64,000 nucleotides of DNA from Opitutaceae bacterium. GTDB lineage: Bacteria > Verrucomicrobiota > Verrucomicrobiia > Opitutales > Opitutaceae. Position numbers and translations under genes: made by a program. The notes under the pieces are model-generated. The model did not search any database. It was not told the origin of the DNA and saw only the letters and a program-made list of their open reading frames with translations. Where the stretch lies: positions 1 through 64,000 of the forward strand of contig JAEUGW010000023.1 of NCBI GenBank assembly GCA_016795565.1, read 5' to 3'. Positions 1 to 7,951 of this stretch are shown here, one piece after another (positions within the stretch are counted from its first letter, which is position 1; each line of letters opens with the position of its first letter).

Positions 1-156
1 GATGCAGTAGAATCGCCGACTGCGTGGGCTAAACTTCTGCGTCACATGGAGATTTCCTACTGCATTGCAGTTGGATTTGGCTCACTGCACCGCTGGGAAA
101 CACGCTCATGCGCTGCTTCGACTGCATCGTTCCGGCTAAGGATAATCCGCCCTGCC

Positions 157-1089
157 CTACAGCTCCGAATCATCCACCGCCGCCAGCGCCCCGGCCTGCG
201 GATCGTGCCGGGCGCGCTCGATCCAATCCGCGAAGAGGCGCCGCTGCCCCAGCCATTCCGGCGGCAGCGGCGCCGCCACGAGGTCAATGACCCGCCGCAC
301 CCCCCGCTCGTCGCTGACGACGTTGCGGTCATGGGTGTCGGCCACGAGCCAGGGCGCGCCGTCGAGGAAGGCCAGCCGCGGATGGTCGCGGTTCGCGCGG
401 AGGAAACGCGAGGGGATCGGGATGAGCCGCCCCGGCTCGAGCCCGGAGACATCCGTCTGCTCCGGCAGCGCGCGGCCGAGGGTCTGTTTCGCCACGAGGA
501 TGCCCTCGGGCGTGAGGCCCGCGATTTCCGTGGGCATGCCGAATTCATGGATGAGCCTCAGCTTCTCGAACAGCATGTGGTAGCTGCCGGGCACGGCAGT
601 GGCCTCCAGCACCTCGCCCTCGCCCCCGCGGAAGGCAAAGGTCGCCCCGATGTCGCCGCCCTCGCGGAACAGGAAAAATTTATAGACCGAGAGCTCCGCG
701 TCCACGAAGGCCAGCGCCTCCACGCCGCCGCCGATGCGCCGCAACTGCACCGTGTTGGCCTCAAAGGGGTCGTCGGCTTCCGCGCTGAAGCCAAAGTCTT
801 CCAGCCGCACCAGGGGCAGCGTGGCCCGGAAGGCGCGGATGGCCTGGCCCAGCGCGGCCCATTCACCGCCGGTCAGCTCCAGCAGGCCTACTTCGTCTTC
901 GGCCGCGAGGACGAGAGAGCGGTCCTTATCTGTTGCGATAGAGCATTGGGCTGCCGCTTGGCCCAGGTGATCGAGCGCCCGAAGTCGTTGCCGGTGACCG
1001 TCCAGAACAGCGGCCCGTCCTTCCGGGCCGGGGAGGCGGGCGCCGACGAGGTGGGTTTCGCGTCCGGTGAAGGGGTCGATGAGCGGCAT
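157..1089 (-). CDS. Hypothetical protein with a probable pair of compensating frameshifts
   Basis: Family not recognised; about 310 aa, no signal peptide or membrane segment. The start chosen is the ATG at 1089 (MPLIDPFTGRE); the frame is open further upstream but that part looks non-coding. Residues from about 60 onward (LLELTGGEWAALGQAIRAF and after) read as a normal soluble protein with G/C third positions. Between about 945 and 1020 the G/C-rich third positions and a sensible peptide (FWTVTGNDFGRSITWAKR) lie in a different frame of the same strand, so the annotated peptide there is probably wrong. Either two compensating indels have occurred or the assembly has errors. It is transcribed away from rpmH. 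Function unknown. Confidence 0.6.
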   Translation of the reverse strand: MPLIDPFTGRETHLVGARLPGPEGRAAVLDGHRQRLRALDHLGQAAAQCSIATDKDRSLVLAAEDEVGLLELTGGEWAALGQAIRAFRATLPLVRLEDFGFSAEADDPFEANTVQLRRIGGGVEALAFVDAELSVYKFFLFREGGDIGATFAFRGGEGEVLEATAVPGSYHMLFEKLRLIHEFGMPTEIAGLTPEGILVAKQTLGRALPEQTDVSGLEPGRLIPIPSRFLRANRDHPRLAFLDGAPWLVADTHDRNVVSDERGVRRVIDLVAAPLPPEWLGQRRLFADWIERARHDPQAGALAAVDDSEL

Positions 1090-1232
1090 GAGGCGGGCAC
1101 GCGCCCAAGGTCGCGGCGGCCGCGCCCGAACGCAAAAACTATTTGTGCGCAGGCTGTTCACACGCGAAAGCCAGGGCGAGAATGTAAGCGGCGCGGGCTT
1201 GCCGCCGGGCGAAATAGCCGAAAACCTCTCGC

Positions 1233-1238
1233 TTGACA
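1233..1238 (+). promoter_or_regulatory. Possible -35 box upstream of rpmH
   Basis: A consensus TTGACA lies about 48 bases before the rpmH start. No convincing -10 box is visible at the right distance because the spacer is a C-rich run. This is a weak suggestion of a sigma-70 promoter for the rpmH-rnpA-yidD-yidC unit. Confidence 0.25.
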
Positions 1239-1285
1239 CCCCCCGCCCCGCCCCGCGAACCTGACCCTCTTTTTTCTATCCAACC

Positions 1286-1423
1286 ATGAAGCCTACATTC
1301 CGCCCGCATCGCAAGAAACGCGCCCGCAAAATCGGTTTCCGCGCTCGCAAGGCCACCCGGGGTGGCCGCAAGGTCCTCGCCTCCCGCCGCCGCAAGGGCC
1401 GGAAGCGCCTGACCGTCGTCTGA
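1286..1423 (+). CDS. rpmH: 50S ribosomal protein bL34
   Basis: Small, extremely basic 45-residue protein starting [19 protein letters not shown] and ending GRKRLTVV, a clear match to the L34 pattern (KRTFQPS.rKR.r.hGFR.R..T..GR.VL..RR.KGR..L). It is a structural component of the large ribosomal subunit. The ATG at 1286 gives the usual family length. rnpA begins two bases after its stop, the common rpmH-rnpA arrangement, implying co-transcription with rnpA, yidD and yidC. Confidence 0.97.
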   Translation: MKPTFRPHRKKRARKIGFRARKATRGGRKVLASRRRKGRKRLTVV

Positions 1424-1425
1424 GG

Positions 1426-1788
1426 ATGCGCCTCCGCGCCGGGCAACGCCTGCGGCGCAACGCCGATTTCGGCTCCGTCCGCGAACGGGGCCGCCGCCTC
1501 GACTGCGGAGCCTTTCTCCTGACCTGGGCCCCCCGCCCGGGCTCCGCGCCGGCGGCCGCCGCCCGGGTCGGCGTCGTCGCCTCCCGGGCCGCCGTGGGCA
1601 ACGCCGTCCAACGCAACCGCGCCAAGCGCCGCCTCCGCGCCCTCTACCGCAAACACCAGTCCCTCGTGCCCCCCGGCCTCGACCTCATCCTCACCGCCCG
1701 CGCCGCCCTCCTGCGCCTGGAATTTGCCGAGGTGGAACAAAGATTCACGGCCGCCTGCCAGAAGCTCGCGCCGAACCCCGCCGAATAA
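1426..1788 (+). CDS. rnpA: Ribonuclease P protein component
   Basis: Basic protein of 120 aa that assists the RNase P RNA in maturing tRNA 5' ends. The core RNP signature is present at residues 55-70 ([16 protein letters not shown], matching the family K.vGnAV.RNr.KR.lRe), and the N-terminal part ([17 protein letters not shown]) fits the usual L...dF..v...g. The stop overlaps the ATG of the next gene as TAATG, suggesting translational coupling to yidD. Length and neighbours are normal for the family. Confidence 0.95.
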   Translation: MRLRAGQRLRRNADFGSVRERGRRLDCGAFLLTWAPRPGSAPAAAARVGVVASRAAVGNAVQRNRAKRRLRALYRKHQSLVPPGLDLILTARAALLRLEFAEVEQRFTAACQKLAPNPAE

Positions 1789-2207
1789 TGGCCCATTCTT
1801 CTCACAAGACACAAACTCCTGTTTGTCATTCTGAACGCAGTGAAGAATCCATCAGAATAGCCGCTGGCGGTCGTGCCGATGGATCCTTCGCTGCGCTCAG
1901 GATGACCGTTTTGTGGGTTTGTCGCCTGCCGGTGCAATGCCTGTCCGCAGCCATCTGGATTTACCAGAAGACGCTCTCGCCGGCCCTGGTCGTGCTCGAT
2001 CCGACCGGCGGCTGCCGCTTCGCGCCGACCTGCTCGCACTACGCCAGCGGGGCGCTGGCCGAGCACGGCCTGATGGCCGGCAGTTGGCTGACGGTTTGCC
2101 GCCTCGCCAAGTGCGGCCCCTGGCACCCGGGTGGCGAGGATCCGGTTCCGTTGCGCAAACCGGCCTGCGTGGCCGTCCCTCGTCCGTCGTCTCCTTCTCA
2201 TGGATAA
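1788..2207 (+). CDS. yidD: Membrane protein insertion efficiency factor YidD, N-terminus made of a dispersed repeat
   Basis: Residues 48-125 are a good YidD domain: [12 protein letters not shown], then [21 protein letters not shown] and [12 protein letters not shown] with the conserved cysteines. YidD assists YidC in inserting inner-membrane proteins. The first 38 residues are not YidD sequence: they are translated from a dispersed palindromic repeat (HSERSEES ... LRMT). The ATG at 1788 overlaps the rnpA stop. An in-frame ATG at 1902, the last codons of the repeat, would give a 101-aa protein closer to the usual length, so the true start is uncertain. The end overlaps yidC by 8 bases. Confidence 0.85.
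   Translation: MAHSSHKTQTPVCHSERSEESIRIAAGGRADGSFAALRMTVLWVCRLPVQCLSAAIWIYQKTLSPALVVLDPTGGCRFAPTCSHYASGALAEHGLMAGSWLTVCRLAKCGPWHPGGEDPVPLRKPACVAVPRPSSPSHG
1825..1906. repeat. Dispersed palindromic repeat, copy 1 (family E), inside yidD
   Basis: The left end GTCATTCTGAACGCAGTGAAG is mirrored by the right end CTTCGCTGCGCTCAGGATGAC. Related copies lie at 45280-45361 and 57650-57742. Translated in frame it yields the peptide HSERSEES...LRMT, which forms the N-terminus of the YidD reading frame. Confidence 0.85.
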
Positions 2208-4032
2208 AAAGAACACCATCATCGGGGTGCTGCTCCTCGTCGCCGCCATGGCGAGCTTCTACATCAGCGCACGCCATGCACCCCAGCAGCCCGTCCGCGC
2301 GCCCGCGCCCGCCGCCACCAGCGGCAGCCCGCTGGCCACCAACGAGGCTCCGGTCGCCGGCCCGGCCAGCTCGCCGAGCGACGCCACCCTCACCGCCGCG
2401 CCCGCCGCCGCTTCCACCCCGGCCCAGTTTGTCACCCTCGCCAACGAGTTCCTCGAGGTGAAGTTCACCAACCACGGCGGCGCCATCGATTCCATCGCCC
2501 TGCTCCAGAAAGCCGCCCACCTCGACGCGAAGGGCCGGCCCGGTGCCGACCGCTACACCCTCAACGCCAGCCAGGCCGCGCCCGCCCTGAGCCTCGCCGA
2601 TTTCCCCGGCGCCGACCGCACCGTCGCCTACACGCTGGTGGAGCAGACCGCCACCGACATCGTCTATCGCGCCCGCACGCCCAGCCTCGAGGTCACGCGC
2701 CGCTACTCGCTGGCCAAGGTGCCCGGCCGGGACGATTACCAGCTCCGCCACGAAACCACCTTCCGCAACCTGTCGGACGCCCCGGTCGTCCTGCCCCGCG
2801 CGGTCTTCAACCTCGGCACCGCCATCCCGCTCAGCGAGACCGACACCGGCATCTACCTCAACGTCGGCTACTACGACGGCGAGGACGCCCATTTCGTCCA
2901 GCGCGACGAGCTGGCCAGCTCCGGCTTCTTCAGCTCGGCCCCGCCGCCGACCCACCTCGACAAGCCCGCCGCCATCCGCTGGGCCTCGGTCAAGAACCAG
3001 TTCTTCGCGATGATCCTCACGCCCGACCAGCCCGGCTCCGGCGTGCGCATCGAGCGCGTGAAGGTCAACCCGCTGCTGCCGGCGGAGAACCGCTCGGCCT
3101 ACGGCGTCACCGCCTACGCCCAGTTCGACCTCCCGCCGCTCGCCGCCGGCGCGAGCACGACCTTCGGCGCCAGCTACTACGCCGGCCCGAAGGAATACCG
3201 GCGCTTCGCGAATTCCGACATCTTCAAGCACCGCGAGGAAAAGGTCATGCAGTTCAGCAGCGGCATCGGCAAGGTCTTCTTCTCCGGCTTCTTCGCCCCG
3301 CTCCTGCTCACCATCATGACCTGGGTGCACTCGCTCGTGCCGAGCTGGGGCTGGGCCATCGTCATCACCACGCTCATCCTCAAGGTCGTCTTCCTCCCGC
3401 TCACCCTCGCCGCCTCCCGCTCCGCCAAGCGCATGGCGAAGCTCCAGCCGCACATGCAGGCCATGCGCGAGAAATACAAGGACAACCCCCAGAAGATGCA
3501 GACGGAGACGCTGCGCCTCTTCAAGGAGAACAAGGTCAACCCGGTCGGCGGCTGCATCCCGATCCTCATCACCATCCCGTTCTTCATCGGCTTCTTCACC
3601 ATGCTGCAGAGCGCCTCCGAGCTGCGCTTCGCCTCCTTCCTCTGGGCGCACGACCTCTCGGCGCCCGACACGATCTATTCCTTCGGCACCGTCACGCTGC
3701 CCCTCCTCGGCCTGACCCACCTGAACGTCAACATCATGCCCCTCCTCATGGGCGCGACGATGATCTTCCAGATGAAGCTCACGCCGACCCCGACCACCGA
3801 TCCGGCGCAACAGGTGATGTTCAAGGTCATGCCCTGGATCTTCACGCTCTTCTGCTACACCTTCGCCTCCGGCCTCGCGCTCTACTCGACCATCAACGGC
3901 CTCTTCACCATCGGCCAGCAGATGATTATCAACCGGATGCCCGAGCCCGACCTGCCGATCAACAACGGCGGCGCCAAGCCCGCGGCGGCCGGCGGCATGA
4001 AGAACGTCACGCCCCGGAAGAAGCGCGGCTGA
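2200..4032 (+). CDS. yidC: Membrane protein insertase YidC
   Basis: 610-aa inner-membrane insertase, Sec-dependent and Sec-independent. Residues 5-25 form the first membrane segment ([16 protein letters not shown]). A Pro/Ala linker follows, then the large periplasmic beta domain at about 65-365. The conserved YidC/Oxa1 core starts near 375 ([25 protein letters not shown]... [13 protein letters not shown]), with the cytoplasmic hairpin [22 protein letters not shown] and [20 protein letters not shown]. The tail is basic. The start is the ATG at 2200 (MDKKNTIIG); an upstream in-frame ATG at 2131 would lie inside yidD. It is last in the rpmH-rnpA-yidD-yidC unit and is normal in length for Gram-negative YidC. 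Confidence 0.96.
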   Translation: MDKKNTIIGVLLLVAAMASFYISARHAPQQPVRAPAPAATSGSPLATNEAPVAGPASSPSDATLTAAPAAASTPAQFVTLANEFLEVKFTNHGGAIDSIALLQKAAHLDAKGRPGADRYTLNASQAAPALSLADFPGADRTVAYTLVEQTATDIVYRARTPSLEVTRRYSLAKVPGRDDYQLRHETTFRNLSDAPVVLPRAVFNLGTAIPLSETDTGIYLNVGYYDGEDAHFVQRDELASSGFFSSAPPPTHLDKPAAIRWASVKNQFFAMILTPDQPGSGVRIERVKVNPLLPAENRSAYGVTAYAQFDLPPLAAGASTTFGASYYAGPKEYRRFANSDIFKHREEKVMQFSSGIGKVFFSGFFAPLLLTIMTWVHSLVPSWGWAIVITTLILKVVFLPLTLAASRSAKRMAKLQPHMQAMREKYKDNPQKMQTETLRLFKENKVNPVGGCIPILITIPFFIGFFTMLQSASELRFASFLWAHDLSAPDTIYSFGTVTLPLLGLTHLNVNIMPLLMGATMIFQMKLTPTPTTDPAQQVMFKVMPWIFTLFCYTFASGLALYSTINGLFTIGQQMIINRMPEPDLPINNGGAKPAAAGGMKNVTPRKKRG

Positions 4033-4256
4033 GCGGCGGCGCGCCCGGCCCCGGCGGGGCCATGTGCGCCGCCATCCATCGCGCCGATTTCAGCAGTTAA
4101 AATTAAGGTGTAGTCGGCGTGGATTCGGGTGGACGCCGGTTTCCACCCCGGCGCCGCGAGTGCGCAGCCTGTCGCCGATCTGGAAATCGGCGACCACCCA
4201 TGGCTATATCTTCACCTGTTGAGTCTCGCGCAACAGGCCGACGTCGCGATGCAGGC

Positions 4257-4311
4257 GGTAGGGCGGAGCGGCCCGCTCCGCCGCGGCGCACCGGGCCGGT
4301 GCGCCCTACCC
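4257..4311. repeat. Dispersed palindromic repeat, copy 1 (family G)
   Basis: GTAGGGCGGAGCGGCCCGCT followed by CCGCCGCGGCGCACCGGGCC and GGTGCGCCCTACC. A near-identical copy lies at 32709-32763 between hisB and hisH. Two hairpins can form (GGCGGAGCGG/CCGCTCCGCC and GGCGCACC/GGTGCGCC). Confidence 0.85.
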
Positions 4312-4341
4312 GTCAGACTATTATGCGAGCCTCAATAAACC

Positions 4342-4379
4342 GGACCAACCCCGCGCCGCCCCCTCGGCGCGGCTGGTCC
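4342..4379. terminator. Candidate transcription terminator hairpin
   Basis: Arms GGACCA and CCGCGCCG pair with CGGCGCGG and TGGTCC around a 5-6 base loop. It is followed by TTTCGG, a short T tract, so it could end the yidC transcript, but the weak T run lowers confidence. Confidence 0.4.
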
Positions 4380-4454
4380 TTTCGGCCTAACCCGGCCGTT
4401 GCGGGTTGAAGGTTCGCGCGGCTTCGGCCATCGTTCGCCTCCTTCCCTTCCGCC

Positions 4455-5936
4455 ATGAGCCTCGAATCCTACTTCGCCCCGTTCCGCGCCGGCATCATCG
4501 GCCTCGACCAGGACTTTGCGACCCCCTTTGGCCGGCAGCGCATCCTCTACGCCGACTGGACCGCCAGCGGCCGCATGTTCGGCCCCATCGAGAAGCTGAT
4601 GGCGGAGGAAATCGCGCCCTTCATCGGCAACACCCACACCGAGACCTCGGTCACCGGCTCCACCATGACCCGCGCCTACCACGAGGCGCTGCACCTCATC
4701 AAGGCCCACGTCCGCGCGGATGCCAACGACGCCATCATCTGCTACGGCGCCGGCATGACCGCCGTCGTCAACAAGCTCCAGCGCATCCTCGGCCTCCGCG
4801 TCCACGAGAAATACCGCCACCTGGTCCAGCTCGCGCCGGCCGACCGGCCCATCGTCTTCGTGACCCACATGGAGCACCACTCCAACCAGACCTCCTGGAT
4901 CGAGAGCGTCGCCGAGGTCCGCGTCATCAACGCCACCGCCGACGGCCTCGTGGACCTCGCCCACCTCGACGCCCTGCTCGCCGAATACCGCGACCGCCGC
5001 GTGAAGATCGCCGCCGTCACCAGCTGCTCCAACGTCACCGGCATCCTCACCCCCTACCACGAGATCGCCGCCCGCCTGCACCGCGCCGGCGGCCTCTGCT
5101 TCGTGGATTTCGCCGCCAGCGCCCCCTACATCGACATCGACATGCACCCCGCCGCCCATCCCGACGGCTGGCTCGACGCGATTTATTTCTCCCCCCACAA
5201 GTTCCTCGGCGGCCCCGGCACCAGCGGCGTCCTCATCTTCGCCAAGAAACTCTACACCAACCGCGTGCCCGACAACCCCGGCGGCGGCACCGTCAACTGG
5301 ACCAACCCCTGGGGCGAGCACAAGTATTTCGACGACATCGAGGCCCGCGAGGACGGCGGCACGCCCGGCTTCACCCAGGCCATCCGCGCCGCCCTCTGCA
5401 TCCGCCTCAAGGAGGCCATGGGCGTCGCCGCCATCCAGCGCCGCGAACACGAGCTCCTCGACCTCGTCTGGCCCCGCCTCGTGTCCATCCCCGGCCTGCA
5501 CCTCCTCGCCGACCAGCACCGCGACCGCCTCGGCATCCTCTCCTTCTACATCGACGACCTGCACTACAACCTCGCCGTGCGGCTCCTCAACGACCGCTTC
5601 GGCATCCAAAGCCGCGGCGGCTGCTCCTGCGCCGGCACCTACGGCCACTACCTCCTGCACGTCACCCGCGCCCACTCCAAGTCCATCACCGACCAGATCA
5701 ACCGCGGCGACCAGACCGAGAAACCCGGCTGGGTGCGCGTCTCGCTCCACCCCACCACGACCGACGACGAGGCCCGCCGGCTCGTCGCCGCCATCGCGGA
5801 GCTCGCCGCGCACCACCGCGCCTGGGCCGCCGACTACACCTACCAGCCCGCGACCAACGAGTTCACCCACCGGCAGGACACCGGCGCCCTCGGCGACCGC
5901 GTGCAACAATGGTTCGGCGGCTTCCCAGCCCGCTGA
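4455..5936 (+). CDS. Class V aminotransferase (cysteine desulfurase-like)
   Basis: 493-aa PLP enzyme of the aminotransferase class V/NifS fold. The PLP lysine is K249 in SPHKFLGG. D218 (CFVDFA) is positioned to bind the pyridine nitrogen, and H141 in HMEHHSN should stack on the ring. Late in the protein RGGCSCAGTYGHYLL contains two cysteines where cysteine desulfurases carry the active-site Cys, but the family also includes other lyases and transferases, so substrate is not assigned. The N-terminus (LYADWTASGR...IGNTHTETSVTG) is typical of a subgroup of uncharacterised class V enzymes. It stands alone, preceded by a 422-base gap. No SUF or NIF partners adjoin it. Confidence 0.85.
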   Translation: MSLESYFAPFRAGIIGLDQDFATPFGRQRILYADWTASGRMFGPIEKLMAEEIAPFIGNTHTETSVTGSTMTRAYHEALHLIKAHVRADANDAIICYGAGMTAVVNKLQRILGLRVHEKYRHLVQLAPADRPIVFVTHMEHHSNQTSWIESVAEVRVINATADGLVDLAHLDALLAEYRDRRVKIAAVTSCSNVTGILTPYHEIAARLHRAGGLCFVDFAASAPYIDIDMHPAAHPDGWLDAIYFSPHKFLGGPGTSGVLIFAKKLYTNRVPDNPGGGTVNWTNPWGEHKYFDDIEAREDGGTPGFTQAIRAALCIRLKEAMGVAAIQRREHELLDLVWPRLVSIPGLHLLADQHRDRLGILSFYIDDLHYNLAVRLLNDRFGIQSRGGCSCAGTYGHYLLHVTRAHSKSITDQINRGDQTEKPGWVRVSLHPTTTDDEARRLVAAIAELAAHHRAWAADYTYQPATNEFTHRQDTGALGDRVQQWFGGFPAR

Positions 5937-6311
5937 GGTTGAAACCTGGGGGAAAACCGGCCGGGCCGGCGTGCCTGCGTCCGGATTTTAAGCGCTTCAG
6001 ATTGAAGTCCCTCGCGGTTCGCAATGGGTAATACCAAATGTAGGGGCGGACACAAGGTCCGCCCCTACAGTGCCAATTCACGACGTAACTGGTTTTAGCC
6101 CTTCGTCGCCGCCGATTGGGTTGGGGCCCGCCCATTGCAGGCGGTTCTCCCGGTCCGCGATCAGCGGACGCCCCGGAACCCCATCCCGGAGGCGATTAGC
6201 CGGAGGGCGACCGCGAAAGTTTCGCCCGTTGGCGAAACTCATCAGTGGTTCCAGAATTTCAGGAGGAGACGGGCTACCCACTGAAAGTAGCGCAGAACCT
6301 GCAACGGGTTC
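5937..6311. other. Convergent intergenic region with a dispersed repeat
   Basis: Lies between the ends of the aminotransferase and arsR genes. It has a family A repeat at 6040-6102 and small inverted motifs (GTCCGCGATCAGCGGAC at about 6154; GAAAGTTTCGCCCGTTGGCGAAACT near 6215 in two parts). No gene is supported. Confidence 0.55.
6040..6102. repeat. Dispersed palindromic repeat, copy 1 (family A)
   Basis: TAGGGGCGGAC and GTCCGCCCCTA form a perfect hairpin around ACAAG. The following bases (CAGTGCC...CGTAACTGGTTTTAG) are also shared with the copy at 50022-50084, so the conserved unit is about 60 bases, larger than the hairpin alone. Confidence 0.85.
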
Positions 6312-6674
6312 TTACGCGCCGAACGACCCCGCCTGCCGGGCCAGGGTCTTTTCCAGGCTCCCGCACACCAGCGCGCAGAGCTTGGCGATCGTCGGGTCGC
6401 TGATCCGGTAGAAAACCTGCAGCCCCTCCTTCCGGCGCGCGAGCACATGCGCCCCGATGAGCGTCTGCAGGTGCCGCGAGATGTTCGCCTGCGTGCCGCC
6501 CGTGGCCGCGACGAGCTCGGTCACGTTTCGCTCCCCCTCAAACAGCACCTGGATCAGCCGCAGGCGCATCGGCTCGGCCAGCACGGCAAAGCGGCGGGCG
6601 ACGATCTCCAGCGCCTGGTCGTTGAGCGGCAGTTGGCGGGCCATGCCGCGAAGCCAATCGGGGCTTGACCCCAT
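6312..6674 (-). CDS. ArsR/SmtB-family transcriptional regulator
   Basis: 120-aa winged-helix repressor. The helix-turn-helix is at about residues 50-75 (NVTELVAATGGTQANISRHLQTL) and the wing at ARRKEGLQVFYRISD. Two cysteines near the C-terminus (KLCALVCGS, about residues 99-104) could sense metals, oxidants or persulfides. The N-terminal Cys of SqrR/BigR-type persulfide sensors is not evident, so the signal is unproven. The first ATG is at 6674; a second at 6644 (MARQLPLND) would leave more room for the divergent promoters. It is divergent from the DUF2892/RND/rhodanese operon and probably represses it by binding the palindrome at 6679-6704. Confidence 0.88.
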   Translation of the reverse strand: MGSSPDWLRGMARQLPLNDQALEIVARRFAVLAEPMRLRLIQVLFEGERNVTELVAATGGTQANISRHLQTLIGAHVLARRKEGLQVFYRISDPTIAKLCALVCGSLEKTLARQAGSFGA

Positions 6675-6678
6675 GGCA

Positions 6679-6704
6679 AGTATATACGTATTTGCTCATA
6701 TACT
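6679..6704. promoter_or_regulatory. Candidate ArsR operator
   Basis: AGTATAT and ATATACT form perfect inverted arms around ACGTATTTGCTC. This A/T-rich 26-base palindrome is conspicuous in GC-rich DNA and fills the gap between the divergent arsR and DUF2892 genes. TTGACC at 6665-6670 may be the -35 box of the rightward operon, so a bound repressor would cover its promoter. Confidence 0.7.
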
Positions 6705-6707
6705 TTT

Positions 6708-6932
6708 ATGAAAATCGACCTCTTTATCCGCGCCCTGGCCGGTTCCATGGTCCTCTTGGGCGTGGCGCTGGCCCTCTTCATGAGCCCGTGGTGGCTGCTG
6801 CTCCCCTGCTTCGTGGGCCTGAACCTCATCCAGTCGGCCTTCACCGGCTTCTGTCCGCCAAGTATTGTCCTGCGCAAGCTCGGCTGGCTGGGTGCCGACG
6901 GTATCATCTCCTGGGGCGGCAATCCTTATTAA
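6708..6932 (+). CDS. DUF2892 family inner-membrane protein
   Basis: 74 aa, two membrane segments (about residues 9-26 and 28-45) followed by the family signature TGFCPPSIVLRKLG. This is the stand-alone form of the membrane domain found fused to rhodanese in YgaP. The single Cys in FCP is characteristic. The role is unproven; family members are usually encoded with ArsR regulators and rhodaneses, as here. The ATG lies only four bases beyond the operator, so the mRNA leader must be very short. It is the first gene of a unit running to 12120. Confidence 0.85.
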   Translation: MKIDLFIRALAGSMVLLGVALALFMSPWWLLLPCFVGLNLIQSAFTGFCPPSIVLRKLGWLGADGIISWGGNPY

Positions 6933-6934
6933 CC

Positions 6935-7951
6935 ATGACCGCGCGCCCCCTCCTCGCTCTTTTCGCCGCACTGGCGCTGACCGGCTGCGGCCGGCCCCAC
7001 CAAGCGGCGGCCACATCCGCCGGCCCGGCGGTGGCCGTCCGCACCGGCGCGGTCTTGCCGGAGGCGCTGCCCGTCGTGCTCGAGGTTCCCGCCACCGTCC
7101 GGCCGGCCGAGCGCGCCAGCCTGGCGGCCAAGCTCACCGGCACCGTCGCCACCTTCCCCCTCGGCCTCGGCGCCGCGGTCGCCGCCGGTGACATCCTGCT
7201 CACCCTGAACGCGCCCGAGGCCGCGGCCCGCGTCCACCAGGCCCAGGCCCAGCTGGCCGAGGCCGAGCGCTCGGCGGACCGCCAGCGCACCCTCGTCCGC
7301 AGCGGCGTCAATCCGACCGACGCCCTGAGCGAGGCCGAGGACCGCCTCCGCTTCGCCCAGGCCGCCTTGGCCGAGGCCGACGCCCTGCTCGCCTACGCCA
7401 CCGTCCGCGCGCCGTTTGCCGGGGTCATCACCGAAAAGCATGTGCTGCCCGGCGACCTCGCGACCCCCGGCCTGCCGCTGCTCGTGCTCGAGTCCACCCA
7501 GCGGCTCCGGGCCGAGGGCGCCGTGCCCGAGCAGGCCGCGACCGAGTTGCGCATCGGCCGCCCGCTCGGCGTCCGCTTGGAGGGCGTGGAAACCACCGTG
7601 CTGGGTGACATCGAGGAGCTGTCAGCCGCCGCGGATGCCGTCAGCCGTTCCGTCCTGGTGAAGGTCGCCCTCCCGCCGGGGCTGGGCCGCTCCGGCCAGT
7701 TTGCCCGCCTGCAGATCCTGACCGGTCACGGCGAGGCCCTCCTTGTGCCGGCCACCGCCGTCACCCGCTTTGGCCAGATGGAGCGCGTCTTCGTGGTCGA
7801 GGGCGGCCACGCCGTCCTCCGCTTGGTGAAGACCGGCCGCGCGGTGGGCGACCGCACTGAAATCCTGGCCGGCCTCAACGCCGGGGAGACCGTCGTGCTC
7901 ACCCCGCCGGCCACCCTCCGCGACGGCCAGCCGGTCACCACCCAGCCATGA
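6935..7951 (+). CDS. RND efflux periplasmic adaptor (membrane fusion) lipoprotein
   Basis: 338-aa HlyD/AcrA-type adaptor linking the inner-membrane pump to an outer-membrane channel. The ATG at 6935 gives a lipoprotein signal ([13 protein letters not shown], lipidated Cys about residue 17). A lipoyl half-motif ([24 protein letters not shown]) is followed by an alpha-helical hairpin (residues 90-135, Ala/Glu-rich) and the second lipoyl half ([20 protein letters not shown]). A beta-barrel and a membrane-proximal domain end at [22 protein letters not shown]. The stop overlaps the pump start by four bases (ATGA), so translation is coupled. No TolC-type gene is nearby. Confidence 0.93.
   Translation: MTARPLLALFAALALTGCGRPHQAAATSAGPAVAVRTGAVLPEALPVVLEVPATVRPAERASLAAKLTGTVATFPLGLGAAVAAGDILLTLNAPEAAARVHQAQAQLAEAERSADRQRTLVRSGVNPTDALSEAEDRLRFAQAALAEADALLAYATVRAPFAGVITEKHVLPGDLATPGLPLLVLESTQRLRAEGAVPEQAATELRIGRPLGVRLEGVETTVLGDIEELSAAADAVSRSVLVKVALPPGLGRSGQFARLQILTGHGEALLVPATAVTRFGQMERVFVVEGGHAVLRLVKTGRAVGDRTEILAGLNAGETVVLTPPATLRDGQPVTTQP

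Larger units (their letters stand above)
4033..4454. other. Intergenic region between yidC and the aminotransferase
   Basis: Contains no convincing gene. It holds one copy of a GC-rich palindromic repeat (4257-4311) and a long hairpin at 4342-4379 that may terminate transcription. The short reading frames here lack family resemblance. Confidence 0.6.

Noticed and set aside
46..1236. Long plus-strand open frame opposite the first gene
   Set aside because: It is the antisense of the minus-strand gene in GC-rich DNA; composition is Arg/Gly/His-rich and no domain is visible.
1897..3810. 637-codon minus-strand frame over yidD and yidC
   Set aside because: Mirror frame of clear yidC; long antisense frames are common at this GC content.
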